A stretch of 64,000 nucleotides of DNA from Lucinisca nassula (Eukaryota > Mollusca > Bivalvia > Lucinida > Lucinidae): assembly GCA_963580285.1 (NCBI GenBank), contig OY757017.1, forward strand, positions 113,245,245 through 113,309,244, read 5' to 3'. Every line of letters begins with the position of its first letter. The stretch's first letter is position 1. Positions 22,386 through 33,225 of this stretch are shown here, one piece after another. The position numbers and the translations under genes are program-made. The notes beneath the pieces were generated by a model, which was not told the origin of the DNA, ran no database searches, and saw only the letters and a program-made list of their open reading frames with translations.

Positions 22386-23700
22386 TTCTGGCGGAAATGC
22401 GTTCGTACATATGAAAGGAACTAGGCGGGCGGGTTAATTTACTTGAGGTTGAAACCTAATGTGTCAGTGAACAGGGACGATGGTTGACATAATAAATGTT
22501 ACGATTCCTACGTAAATCAAACTTCTTCTCTACACCTTTGTCAAGAAAGGTGGGAACATCGGGTTCAACACAGACTCTCGACTGAACTTTTCTGCATCTT
22601 CATGTAACTTAGTGACCAAATCCAGAGTCATTCAATCTGAAAATAAGCTGGGGTATATTAACTCCGCAGCTGGAGAATTAAATGCTGATATTAAATTTAG
22701 TAAAGTATCTTTTTCTACAGCAAATAAATGGCAAAAAAAGAAATAAACCTCTAAAACATTTAAGTCCAGTCGTTCCACCAAATACTCTATAATGTTTCTT
22801 TTTTGTTTGCAGTAAACTTTCGCAGACCTTCAATCAAAAGGAGGCTGAATTGTTCAGAGGCGTAAACTCATTTAATCATGTCTTTCCTTCAATTATGAAA
22901 TACTGTACAAAAATCTGCCAGCCCTCTGAAAAAAAAAAACTGAATTAGGACCGCGTTGTTATCTTCACTGAACATTGTCGTCTTTCAGAGGTATTGCTGT
23001 CATGGTAACCTCATACCAAACTGCCACTGGTTATCAATTAATTGTTTATGAAGGCTGGAAAATGCAGCTAAGCAACAAAAGATAACCAAACAAGCGCAAT
23101 CAGTATTAAACTGTGGCTGATGTATCATGTCAACGACAATTAAGCATGGTTTACGTTTGCCATCAAGCTTACGCGACTTTTAATAAATGCCCTGAACACA
23201 AAATTATAAACATGGGAAACTAAGCTCACTAGAGCTCAAGTGGGCACAAATGCCCCCCCCCCCCTCCCCCCCACACACACACCCCTTGGCGACCATTTAT
23301 TTTAACAGACCATACTGGTTTAGTAGCGGCCAAGCCCAGGACCATTGCTGCCAAATTATTTTGAAATCAACCATTGTTTGTTGTTGTTTTTTTTGCCGCC
23401 GCTTTGAACAATCTTCGCACGGCTAGAGTCCAAAATGCTGCATTCCAAGGTCTAGTATTTCATGAGATGCAGAATTTAAAATCTCTTTTGGACATATATT
23501 GGTATGACGATCACATAGATCCCTCTAACAAACTTTGACTTCTCGACCACACCGATGCGGTTTATGTCATTTGGTATCAGGTAGCCCAGTAGTTTTAGAA
23601 AAAAAATTCTTATGGCTCCAGGATCATTAAGCTGATTGCAAATATCAACTATTATGTCACAAGCTTCAACACAACCAGAAAATCCTGTCTTTTCCATACA
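22386..23700. other. Unassigned stretch
   Basis: No supported gene. Poly-C tract with ACACACAC at about 23252-23282. Confidence 0.35.
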
Positions 23701-23960
23701 AAATCGTCAGTGACCGAATGTGACCTTGACGTAAGAAAGGTCAAGGTCAACGAAATGTCATCATTTGAACAAATTTGATAGGGCCCGGGTCCCTAATATT
23801 GTATACCAAGTTTCAAGGTCATAGGTCGATATGTTCCTTAGAAGGCGATTTTTCAAAGGTTTTTACCATATATGGGCATGGTGGACATTTTGGTCATGTG
23901 ACCCAGCCATTCAGAAAAATATGTTTATTCTTCCACCCCATGGCGGCTTCACATATAATT
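23700..23960 (+). repeat. Diverged fragment of the tandem-repeat element family
   Basis: GAAAGGTCAAGGTCAACG, TACCATATATGGGCATGGTGG and TTTTGGTCATGTGACC match blocks of the elements at 499-1702 and 56798-57905, in the orientation of the latter. Confidence 0.6.
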
Positions 23961-24361
23961 TGGTTCCGATTTGCCTTGTATTTTCAGAGGAGCTGTCGAT
24001 TGGAATTGTTTGGATGCTTAAATGCAAAAAGAGGGTAGGAACATTTATCTCTCCCTTTTTATGTCCTTTTCCCCACTTTTTTGATTTACTAACTCCATTT
24101 TCAAGATGCTGAGAGACCTCTAAATAAATTCATATCATATTTAAGTGTGAGAAAGTAAGGTGCATTAAACTCCTTAAATACGGGTGCTACGAATTTCAAA
24201 TCCCCGACTATAATAACATTATGAGTATTAAGCTTCTGTGCCCCGATGAGCATTCGTCACCTGTGTTTCTGGTACCAAGCCTTCAGTGTTTGTTGCGAGG
24301 TTCGATGCAAACCAGTTTGCTCAGCTTGTCTTGAAATCTTAGGGTGTTGTATTAGCCGAGC

Positions 24362-24430
24362 AGCGAACACAAAGGTGCTGATCAGACTGCGCGGATGCGC
24401 AGTCTGATCTACACCTTTGTCGTTCGCTAA
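24362..24430. repeat. GATCAG-type hairpin (long arms)
   Basis: AGCGAACACAAAGGTGCTG ... CAGACTGCGC faces GCGCAGTCTGATCTACACC ... GTTCGCT with a 4-base loop; about 30-bp arms with few mismatches. Confidence 0.75.
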
Positions 24431-24783
24431 GAATGGCACACAAAGGTTTACTCATGGCGCGACTCCCTATACCAACCTTCTTTTACCCAGAATCGTTTCG
24501 CGTCATTTATACATCTAACGGAACAATTAAATGAGATACACCAGGCAGCGTTCATCACACGAGCCACGTTGACGACTTCTGCAGGGTCACATGACCGAAA
24601 GTAAGCACCAAAGTGGGGATGGTCTGACTTATCCGACAGTGCAAACAGTGGTGTCTGGAAGTAAATAAAACTAGCATTAACCCTGATCGTGCTGAATGTA
24701 TCAATTCAAGCCACGCCCATTTCTGACTGTCAACCAATCAATATTTGATAAAACTTTTCATTCAGATTTATTGACATAAAAAC

Positions 24784-24841
24784 ACTGTAGATCCTGATCA
24801 GATGGCTTCTTTCATCTGATCTGGATCTACACTGTTTGCAA
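24784..24841. repeat. GATCAG-type hairpin
   Basis: ACTGTAGATCCTGATCAGATG faces CATCTGATCTGGATCTACA...CTG. Same family as 9831, 24362 and 29150. Confidence 0.7.
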
Positions 24842-24889
24842 ATGTATGGTTTTCGTGTAAAGCTGGATAAGAGTAAAGAAAATATGCAT

Positions 24890-25173
24890 GTCCCGCCCAT
24901 CGGGGCTTGGTGAAATAGATTTTGTTGCATGTTCTTCCAAGCACAGCTGAAACAGACATAAGTAATTGTAAACTGCTTAGAAGGTCTAAGCTTGCCCAGG
25001 TAAAGTGCTGCAGATCGGACCGTTCCTAAAGCCTTCTGGTTTATTTGGGCAGTAGGGCTTGAGAAGTCATTTCATCTCAATGTCGGGTAAAAGTCCCACA
25101 AAATTAAAACCAAAGTCGCCAAATGACCGTAATAGTGTTGACGGGGACGTTAAACCCCAACTAAAACAAAAAA
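24890..25173 (+). repeat. SINE-B-like repeat, copy 3
   Basis: GTCCCGCCCATCGGGGCTTG start, GGGCTTGAGAAGTCATTTC middle, GTTGACGGGGACGTTAAACC end with A-rich tail. More diverged in its first third than the other copies. Confidence 0.8.
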
Positions 25174-25249
25174 ATGCATTTTGTCTTTGCCAGTAATGAA
25201 GATATCTACATGTCCAACTTAGCTAGCAGCACAGATAAACTTAACTCTA

Positions 25250-26481
25250 CGAGGGCAAGTCAATAAGTAACCAGCCTATCCCATTTCCAATTGACCGAGG
25301 CAACCAAGATTTATATGCCTTGTTAGGCATCAGGGCAAAATCGCACCCTTATCGTGTCATTCACTCATAAGATATTGAACGTCAAACATGGCTAGCGATG
25401 TAAAAGCAAGCGTTTAGTCAAAAGTTGACTACCGTGCTGTAATTTGGTACTTGTATTTAACATGGAATTCAAATGGGGTAGATCGTCTTAAGAAGACGAA
25501 ACCAGGTCTGGACGCGCATCAGATGCCACCGATGAAGAAATGTGTAACAAAGTACGGGATCTGGTGTACTCTTCTAGGCGAATTGAGATGGAAGAAATAG
25601 CGAATGCATTACACATTTCACATGGTAGCTTTTCAACAATTTTACATGATCGATTGGGTATGCGCAAGCTAACAGCTCGTTGGGTCCCCAAATCCCTTAG
25701 CGGCGAGCAAATGGCAACCAGAGCATCAGAATGCAGCGCATTGTTGAAGCGGCTTATGTCAAAGGAAGATGATTTTCTTTCACGTCTAGTGACTGTAGAT
25801 GAGACCAGGAGCCATTATTATGAGACAGAGAATAAAACTCGAAGTCGCCAGTTGGTAGGGCCGGGGTGTCCGAGGCCAAAGAAGTTCAAAACGCAACCCT
25901 CTGCTGGCAAGGTGATGACAGTTGTATTTTGGGACGCACAAGGCGTTATTATGTTAAACTTCTAGCAAATAAAAGTAGAATAACAGGTGCGTATTATGCA
26001 AGTTTGCTCGACCATCTGAGAACTGCGATCCGTGAAAAAACGCCGAGGTAAACTCTCAGAATTGTTACTGGTGACACGTCAAATGACATTCATACACCAG
26101 GGGGATTCTGCTCAAACAGGACAGTGCAAGAGTCCGCACTTGCACAATTGCAATGGATGGTGTTGAGCGGAATGGATACGAGCTGATACTATATCCCGCC
26201 ATTTCTCCGCACTTAGCTCCTATGACTATGTCCTATTCCCAAAACTTGAAAAAAGGATATCCATGGACGTCATTTCCGGCCAAACAAAGAAGTCGTGATT
26301 GCAGTTGAGAAGTGGGTCAGAGACAAGGACCTGGCGTCTTCAATTCTGGGACAGCGTTGGTCCAAGTGTATCATTATAGAGGACAATTACATCGAAAAAG
26401 AAGAAATCGATCTCACCCAGAAATAAGTTAGGCTGTTGTTTTTCTTTTTGTTGTTTTGTTGTTTTTATTGACTCGCCCTCG
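25250..26481 (+). mobile_element. Mariner-family DNA transposon with TIRs
   Basis: CGAGGGCAAGTCAATAAGT at 25250 matches the reverse complement of ATTGACTCGCCCTCG ending at 26481. TA precedes the left end (25248-25249) and lies just outside the right end (26484-26485). The length, 1.23 kb, is typical of mariners. Coding content between the ends is a broken transposase on the plus strand. Confidence 0.82.
25470..26428 (+). pseudogene. Mariner transposase remnant
   Basis: The longest frame (25540-25965) includes the N-terminal DNA-binding part (VRDLVYSSRRIEMEEIANAL, HISHGSFSTIL), LVTVDETRSHYY with the first catalytic aspartate, and PSAGKVMTVVFWDAQGV. A second frame (25866-26051) continues with SRITGAYYASLLDHLRTAI. 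Near the end, KWVRDKD and GQRWSKCIIIEDNYIEK mark the mariner C-terminus. The central HQDN-type block at about 26095-26130 is degraded and frames shift at least twice, so the copy is inactive. The type is the mariner family related to the SETMAR transposase part. Confidence 0.83.
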
Positions 26482-26592
26482 CATATTCCAGTATTGCGGT
26501 TGCTTTGTATTGTTGACGCGTGGCGTTTGCTCAAAGCATCGTTAGCTTAACGAACTTGTTACTGTTCTACTGACAGTTCTAGCAAGATTATA

Positions 26593-26738
26593 AGAATCTT
26601 ATATGGGTGTGAGGGGTGGATTGAAAAATCCGTCCCGAGGGACACTGTCCGGCATCACGAGGCTTGCCGAGTGATGCCAGACAGTGATCCCGAGGGACGG
26701 ATTTTCCTATCCACCCCTCACACCCATATATGATTCTT
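26593..26738. repeat. Long perfect-looking hairpin (about 65-bp arms)
   Basis: ATATGGGTGTGAGGGGTGGA ... CCGTCCCGAGGGACACTGTC faces GACAGTGATCCCGAGGGACG ... TCCACCCCTCACACCCATAT with a loop of about 12 bases (GAGGCTTGCCGA). Near-identical arms suggest a young foldback element or a strongly structured RNA. Confidence 0.8.
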
Positions 26739-27470
26739 TTTCTTGCATACCTTCCATTTCTATTGCGAATTTTTAATGCTGCTGTCACTTCGGTTACCGA
26801 CGTGCGCCATTTTGTGATGACACAACAGGGATGTTTAGTGACGTCACGCATGACGACGCCGCGCATGAGGTTGTAATCAACCAGTGCATGTATCAAACAC
26901 GCGATTATATTCGATTTGGGGTCGGAACACCAGGGTCAGAACATAAATTTCTATCCCAGGGTAAACTCACGGATTTCCTTGTCTGGTGTGCAAGAAATTA
27001 TGGTCTGCCCCTCTGAATACAAAAAATAGTCGCGTTGTTGCTATTTTGAGCCAGCGCACGTCAAAACATACAATAAGACATATGTGCCCTTCGAAGACTC
27101 AGATCAGTCTGTGCATCCATATAACCTAACCAGAGACTTCTCTTGCTGCACGGAGGAGCATTGGGCCCTCGGCTATCCTTAGAGCGCCCATCGAAGGCTC
27201 TGATCAGACTGCGCGGATGCGCAGGCTGGTCTGAGTCTTCGTTGGGCGCACATGTCTTATTGTAGGTTTTGTCATGTGTTGGCTCATATATGAATAATTA
27301 AAATTGAACATTCAAAACAAAACTATTACAATAACCATCCTTATGCTTAATGGTGCCTTTCTCATCTCTAAAACTAGCAGTTTACCGTCCGATGATAATG
27401 TTATAGTATTTTTTCACGCCTGCTATTAGCATAGCGCGATATAGGTGCCCGGTTTTCCGTCCGTTGGTTA
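26739..27470. other. Non-coding stretch with two imperfect hairpins
   Basis: 27090-27262 holds GAAGACTCAGATCAGTCTG and GAAGGCTCTGATCAGACTG / CAGGCTGGTCTGAGTCTTC, related to the GATCAG motif family. No gene seen. Confidence 0.45.
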
Positions 27471-27473
27471 GTT

Positions 27474-27509
27474 CGTTCGTCCGTCCGTCCGTCCGTCCGT
27501 CCGTCCGTT
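27474..27509. repeat. (CCGT)n microsatellite
   Basis: Eight to nine tandem units beginning after GTTCGTTCGT. Confidence 0.95.
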
Positions 27510-27519
27510 TGTCAAGGCG

Positions 27520-28110
27520 TCAACATTTGCGACCACCATAGCGTTCACCCTAATGGTCAAGTTTATTTTTGCCAGAACTATAAAAGCTTCATAAATGATA
27601 CTTGGTACAAACTTGTATCTAGGGATGGCAACTTAAACGCAAGCATCCATATTTGACCTTGACCTACATTTTATGGTTCTCTGACTTTGGAAAATATTGC
27701 GACCACCCTAGCGTCATTCTAATGGTCAAGTTTATTTCTCTAGATTTATAAGAGCTTCTTAATGATATTGGTACAAACTTGAATCTGGGGATGGCAGCTT
27801 AAATGCAAGCATCCATATTTGACCTTGACCTAAATTTCATTTTTCCCTGGCTTTGTAAATACTGTGGCCACCCTAGCGTTCACCCTAATGATCAAGTTAA
27901 TTTCTCAAGAACTATAAGAGCTTTATTAATGATACTTGGTACAAACTTTTATCTGTAACATATTGCAACCACCCTAGCGTTCACCCGAATGGTTAAGTTT
28001 ATTTCTCAAGAATCATTAATGATACTTAGTACAAGCTTGTATTTATGAATGGCAACTTTTATGCAAGCATCTATGTTTGACCTGGCCTAGATGTCATTGT
28101 TCGGTGACTG
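27520..28110 (+). repeat. Degenerate tandem repeat, about 170-190-bp units
   Basis: CACCCTAGCGTTCACC / ATGGTCAAGTTTATTTCTC / GATACTTGGTACAAACTT / ATTTGACCTTGACCTA blocks recur at least three times, with the last unit truncated. Tandem arrays led by a CCGT microsatellite are typical of bivalve non-autonomous repeats. Confidence 0.75.
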
Positions 28111-28462
28111 TGTGCCCCCGCAGGCGCGACATAGCCTTCGGCGGAATTCTTGTTGTTACTTCAAGTCCAAATATAGATTTCGGACGCTCGTTAGAACCGC
28201 CTCAAGGAGTAACGACAATCTGTGCACTTGAGCAAAAATAAGAACAATAATGTATAGCCATATTAACCACGGTTTTCTTTACATAAAGTGGGATTTAGTG
28301 TTCTTTTCAATGTTTCGTTAATGTGACAAGCTGCAGAATGGGAGTATTTTCTCTAGTTTCCGTTCGTCATACTGAGAATTGTCTTACCGGCATAGCAACA
28401 GATAAGGTCAGTATTTTGTGATATTTGAAGGATAGTTTTCCTTATTTCTCCATATAAACCTA

Positions 28463-28503
28463 TGTTTTGGGTATTCATTAGAACCGCTTCACCGAGGCGG
28501 ATG
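28463..28503. repeat. Short palindrome
   Basis: GGGTATTCAT...ATGAATACCC with an inner CCGCTTC/GAGGCGG pairing, directly 5' of the SINE-A head. Confidence 0.7.
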
Positions 28504-28514
28504 AATACCCGTCG

Positions 28515-28812
28515 TCCTCGGTAGCTCAGTCGGATGCGCGTCTGACTGGTGATCAGGAGGACGCGGGTTCGATACCTGCCTGGGTAGGCAACATTCTTTC
28601 GTGGAGATTGATCACGAAATCTTTTCTACGGTAATTCTCTCCCTTCCGCTGATTCAAGAAGGGCAGTTGGCAGTGTCTGGCGAAAGAATTTGCACTGTAC
28701 TGGTTAACCGCTTACGTATAGGCCTGACCAAGAAAAGTGTGGTAAACTGACCGGCTCAAAAATGACCTAAAGTAGTGTTGGCTGGGCCGTTAAATTCCCA
28801 TACAAACAAATC
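28515..28812 (+). repeat. SINE-A, full length with tRNA-like head
   Basis: The head GGTAGCTCAGTCGGATGCG (A-box-like) is spaced from GGTTCGATACC (B-box-like) as in tRNA, so the head is a pol III promoter derived from a tRNA. The body follows (TTCGTGGAGATTGATCACG, CTGGTTAACCGCTTACGTAT), then a tail GTGTTGGCTGGGCCGTTAAA and CAAACAAA. It is a retroposon head, not a functional tRNA gene: no CCA-side acceptor pairing was found for the whole. Confidence 0.85.
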
Positions 28813-29149
28813 TAACGAATATCCGCAACAATGGCTTTTATGGAGAATTGACAAAACAAAAACTATCCTTCAGTTATCACAAGACTATATGTTTACCGTT
28901 GGCTCTACTGTAACTGAGAGGTGGACGTTGTCGCATGGTTGATCCTGGTCGGAGATTAAACTGAGCTCGAGCGTCGCAGTGTCCCCAGAGTTAAGACAGG
29001 CACTCAGTCGCACGTACCATGTTAAGTCACTCACTGTCATATGCAAAAAAATAAGATAACTGTGGATCAGTGTAGGACCGTAGCCTGCCAATCATAACAA
29101 TTGTCGTCTGTTTTCTTATCTTTATCTCTTATCTTTAAAAGCCAGTATT
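28813..29149. other. Unassigned stretch
   Basis: No gene or repeat recognised. Confidence 0.3.
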
Positions 29150-29222
29150 GCAAACAGTGTGGACCCAGATCAGACTGCTCTACTAGGTAAGGAGCAGTCT
29201 GATCAGGGTCCACACTGTTTGC
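29150..29222. repeat. GATCAG-type hairpin (best example)
   Basis: GCAAACAGTGTGGACCCAGA...CAGACTGCTC faces GAGCAGTCTGATCAGGGTCC...GTTTGC, with 31-bp arms almost fully complementary. Confidence 0.8.
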
Positions 29223-29947
29223 CTCTATACAAAAAAAAGTTTGAAAAGTTTGCAAGAAAAAGCAGCAGACGACATAAACAGGCGACATTTCAAATGCAGT
29301 TTTCTAAAGCCCTGCTCACACATCACTGAATAGCACTAACGGACGTTAAACGGATGATAAACTAGAAACGTGTAAATACAACACAAATGCCCGCGCCCAG
29401 GGACCTACCTCCCCCCCCCCCCCCCCAATCACCTTAAGGTCATGCGGCAGGGATTATGGCTGAATGAAACTTCAACTATTGTCATACCAAATATGAAGCA
29501 AATCCATTATAGAGTTTGGAAAATATAAGCTATTAACATACTTAATTTTGAAAATTTCTATTTCTGCGACCTTGCCCTTGAAGTCATAGGCATTGGTGGG
29601 GCTATTACTGAATAAATCTTTGGACCAGCATCTATCATTAAACCAAATATGAACCAAATGAATCATAAAAGTTAAAGTTCAACGTGGTACAAATACCTTA
29701 ACCTGAGTGTTAAACATTAAAAATTTCTAAGTCCGTGACCTTGACATTGAGACCATGGAAGCATTTTTCCAGATAGCTCAATAATGCACCTTTAAAGTGG
29801 GATCCATAAAATGTATAGAAAAGTGAACATATTTGGTCAGTTTTTTCCTAATGGATCCATTTTGTTTGCAAATATCAAGGTTGTTTAATTAGCAGGGTTT
29901 TGCTTTTGACCCCCGAACTAGTGTACTAAAGAGGTTGGAAAACCAGC
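29223..29947. other. Unassigned stretch with C16 run
   Basis: C16 at 29411-29426. GTGACCTTGACATTGAG near 29740 recalls tandem-repeat motifs elsewhere. This is the left flank of element A. Confidence 0.4.
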
Positions 29948-29951
29948 ATAC

Positions 29952-30649
29952 TGTGGCGTAGTGTCCACTGCCGGGTGGCTTCATGGTATGTAATAACACC
30001 CAAGACATTTGTGCTGCTACTGTCTATTTATTAAGGTTTCTTTACTGCAGGAAAACCCTTTCATTCTCAACTATCATACGACAGAGTTCACATGACAGAC
30101 ACTATGTACAGCTTTTCACTTCAGACGCACAACAAACAAGAACCACCCATCAACCCACACTCCCGGTTTTATAAGTTAAAGACTTTCTATTTTTAGGAAG
30201 GAAAAACCATTACTTGTTACTAAATTAAACAATTACGTGATGTTGCTACTGCGAAGAACTGGCCATAAAAGGCAATTTCCTGTCACCCACAAATGATGGC
30301 ATGTCTAAATATAATCAAACTATGACGTATAACCGAGATTATTTCCGTAATCTAATTTATTAGAATTTAGTGTCAAAATCGTCTGGGAAAAGTATTAAAT
30401 GTGCCAAAACATCAAATAAACAAATCATTTTCTGACCGGTTCCACCCTATAAGAAAGATAGTTAGACAGCTTTATTACCTGCTTACGTCACTAACCTAGT
30501 TCCAGGAAACACACCTTTTATTGCGCATTTACAAACATTACACTTTGATACTTTTCTAATAAAACGTTAACACTAATGATTTCTGAATTAAAACATACTA
30601 GCTTAACCATTTGCAGTTTAAAACTGTCCCGACAAGGTATAACGTCACA
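29952..30649 (-). repeat. Element A 3' LTR
   Basis: 698 bp, TG...CA ends. Differs from the 5' LTR at about 30191 (T versus A) and 30636 (G versus A); no length change seen. Confidence 0.93.
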
Positions 30650-31039
30650 CTGCTCCCGACGGGGGAGATATTTTATTGGATTATGAAACGATAGAATATC
30701 TACATGATTAATTTAGTTCCTGGATCTATCACAAATATGTAAGTATTTAAAATTCCATCCCATGTATTTTACATGACTACATGGCTAACTTTAAACATTA
30801 ACATTATGAACTAAAATTGAAATAAAGCCACTCACCCTTTTCCTGCAGCCATTAAATAATCCACATGCACATTTTCTAACTGAGTCCACTAAAACACAAA
30901 ACTAATGTTCCTACCGTTAAATAATCCCTTATTAATGTGTGGATATATATTTCAACGCCACAATAGAAATATTTACAGTACATAGTTATTTACAGTACAC
31001 AGTCCCGAATCTTCGAACGCCCCACGTAGTTTCCTTAGC
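30650..31039 (-). other. Element A 3' untranslated region
   Basis: Between the accessory ORF and the 3' LTR. A purine-rich end next to the LTR (minus strand CGGGAGCAG) is a weak polypurine-tract candidate. Confidence 0.4.
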
Positions 31040-31534
31040 TCACTTTTCCGGCTCGTCGGCGGTGTCGGTCTCGCTGTCCGACTCCAAGTCCTCCAGACCC
31101 CCACTGCCCGACGTGGATGGCGCAGGCGTCGTTTCTCCCAGCGCCCCCGTGGTTGGTGCAGACGTTGTTTCTCCCAGCACCTCCGTGGTTGGTGCAGACG
31201 TTGTTTCTCCCAGCCCGTCGTCAATGTCTATGATGGATAGGTCGCTGCCCCAGCGTGACATTGAGTCTGAGTTTCCTGTGTGGATTTCCCCGGCATGCCA
31301 CACCGGAGATGGCCGCTGGTGAGACTGAGGGTGCAGCAACGTGCATGCCTCCCTGGACCACACGATCTTTGCGAACATCGTATGTGGCGATAGTTGTAGC
31401 CACATGGGGTTACTGGATTCCAAATCCGCCCGCTCCTGGGCAGACAGGTCACTCCACAAATCCCCTAACGTCACATACTTCCAACAGGAGGAATTGAATC
31501 TGTGTCCCCCTTCAGCCATTTCAAATCCAGTCAC
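31040..31534 (-). CDS. Element A accessory ORF of unknown function
   Basis: 164 codons starting at ATG 31534, between env and the 3' LTR and on the same strand as gag-pol-env. The N-terminal half (KYVTLGDLWSDLSAQERADL) is hydrophilic with Trp and Cys residues. The second half has three tandem repeats of the form LGETTSAPTT (about residues 108-140) and ends in an acidic Asp/Glu/Ser tail. No signal peptide or membrane segment. No family recognised. Position and strand suggest an extra gene of the element, such as a regulatory or accessory product, but chance cannot be excluded because the overlapping plus strand is also open at 30939-31322. Confidence 0.55.
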   Translation of the reverse strand: MTGFEMAEGGHRFNSSCWKYVTLGDLWSDLSAQERADLESSNPMWLQLSPHTMFAKIVWSREACTLLHPQSHQRPSPVWHAGEIHTGNSDSMSRWGSDLSIIDIDDGLGETTSAPTTEVLGETTSAPTTGALGETTPAPSTSGSGGLEDLESDSETDTADEPEK

Positions 31535-32085
31535 TTGTTATTTTTCTGATTTTCTTTTATTATTTTGCTATATTTTCGTGTCTAACCGTAGGTCGAATGA
31601 ATTTTCCCTGGCCATAGTTTGTTGTTTTAATAAGCTCCAATTGGGCTTGTTTAATAAGGAGGTGTAGCTGAGAAAAGTTGAAAGATTAACGTTTTCGATA
31701 ATAGCCAGCAAGTGTCTTCAATTCCCATATTTATTGCACATCATTTATCGCATTGTTCCTCCTTTTTTCCCTAATTAATTGTATCTTCTGGTTTTTGGTT
31801 GATTTACGAGTGTACTTGTCGATTTTAACTTCGATAATACACAAGATTATAACAAGTTATAGAAACAGTTTTGCTATAGTATTTTGGCTTCAACTGTGGA
31901 TTCACCAGGCGTCTGTCCGTCTGTCTGTTTAAACGAGGGTTGTTCCATAAGTTCAGAATACATGTAAAATTTCTGTACAACAAGGGTTATTCAACATATT
32001 TTTGTCCTGCAGTTTATATACACCACAAAACGTAGCAGGCTATATACACGTATACTGTTCAACACTAATAATGAACCGTTCTGTC
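31535..32085 (-). other. Element A spacer between env and the extra ORF
   Basis: About 550 bp with no open frame of note on the coding strand; could hold splice signals for the downstream ORF. Confidence 0.4.
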
Positions 32086-33225
32086 TTACTGAGCCACCGT
32101 AGGTAACTTAGGGTAGAGTGGTCCAGGAATGGAGTTCCTTAGGATCTCTTCACTCGGTGGGGCAGATTGGGCCCTGCCCTGAAGTATAGCCACTTCATCC
32201 GTTTCCTTGGAGTAGGACACCGACGTTGGGTGGTCATGCGGTTCGTCATCGTCTACCTTAACTCTGTCACTACAGAACATGGCAAGCCGGGCACAGCAAC
32301 CGTGCTTTTCAGAATCAAGGGGTTTCTTATGTTTGCAATATCTTAAGAACAGAAATACGGCCCCCGCAATTGTGATGCAGACAACACTGTCAATTATGAT
32401 GTATGCCCATAAAGGCCAAGAGGTATCTTCTAGTTCTACACTGCGCATACTACGCAACCTTAAAATCAAATCATCCATTGGTATCTGCTTTATGGTACTC
32501 AGGTTCGTGGGCAGTTCCAGTTTACTAAAATTTGGTAAGGCCTGTGAAAAGGGTTCCCATAATTTAAATTCGGTCGTATTGTGGAGTTCTAGCAATCCCG
32601 TGTAGGGGTCAGGTATGTCAACTTGTTCTTCAAAGAAATAGTACGGCGGCAGACTCAGAAAGTTATTTGCAGCGTGACACCCTGGCTCCAATTGAATTAT
32701 TCCCAAAGGTGGATCAATAGCTTGTGTAGTGTGTGTTTTTATCGACTTTCTGCCCGACATTCCCAAACATACAATGGAGAAGTCTATTTTTTCTTTCGTA
32801 CCAATTACCCATAAACCCTGTGTTAAATATGTACCCATGGGCAGCAGTGTATTTGGGTGAACTAGTCTGCAGCAATATTTATTGACTTTTGGTGCATCTT
32901 TGAAAAACAAAGCGAGGACACAAAGCTGGTTTAAATTTACAGGCATGGTGGCGCTTCTTGGGCTACAATATTTAGTGAACTGATCACTACACTCCAGCAA
33001 CTCATGTTCAGACAAAAGAGTGTAGCGACTACGATCTTTATTAATCAGTAATCCTGCCGACTCGATGTCATTTTTGGCGACCATGTCAGGTACGTAGGTC
33101 AGTCTGACCTTATTTGGCCTGCTGGGCATGGGTAAGGGTATGTTATACATGCGGTAAACCTCATATTCACCTGTAAAGTCTAACAGTGGTATATTTATTA
33201 CCACAACTATTTGGGATCCATCCAT
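32086..33225 (-). pseudogene. env: Element A envelope-like protein, C-terminal part
   Basis: 379 codons in a different frame from the N-terminal part. Cys-rich ectodomain (about residues 75-190), several N-glycosylation sequons (NTT, NFS, NLS at about 215-245), one membrane-spanning segment (about 275-296) and an 83-residue cytoplasmic tail. A cleavable N-terminus is absent here, which agrees with it being the downstream half of the same gene. The stop is at 32086. Such a protein would be membrane-anchored; as it stands the gene is interrupted. Confidence 0.77.

Noticed and set aside
28515..28590. tRNA-like sequence (A and B boxes)
   Set aside because: The same head is fused to a repeated body at 53663 and lacks a convincing acceptor stem; it is the promoter head of SINE-A, not a tRNA gene.
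30939..31322. Plus-strand 127-codon ORF overlapping the accessory ORF
   Set aside because: Antisense to the element; its repeats are the mirror of those in the minus-strand frame, which fits the element's gene order better.
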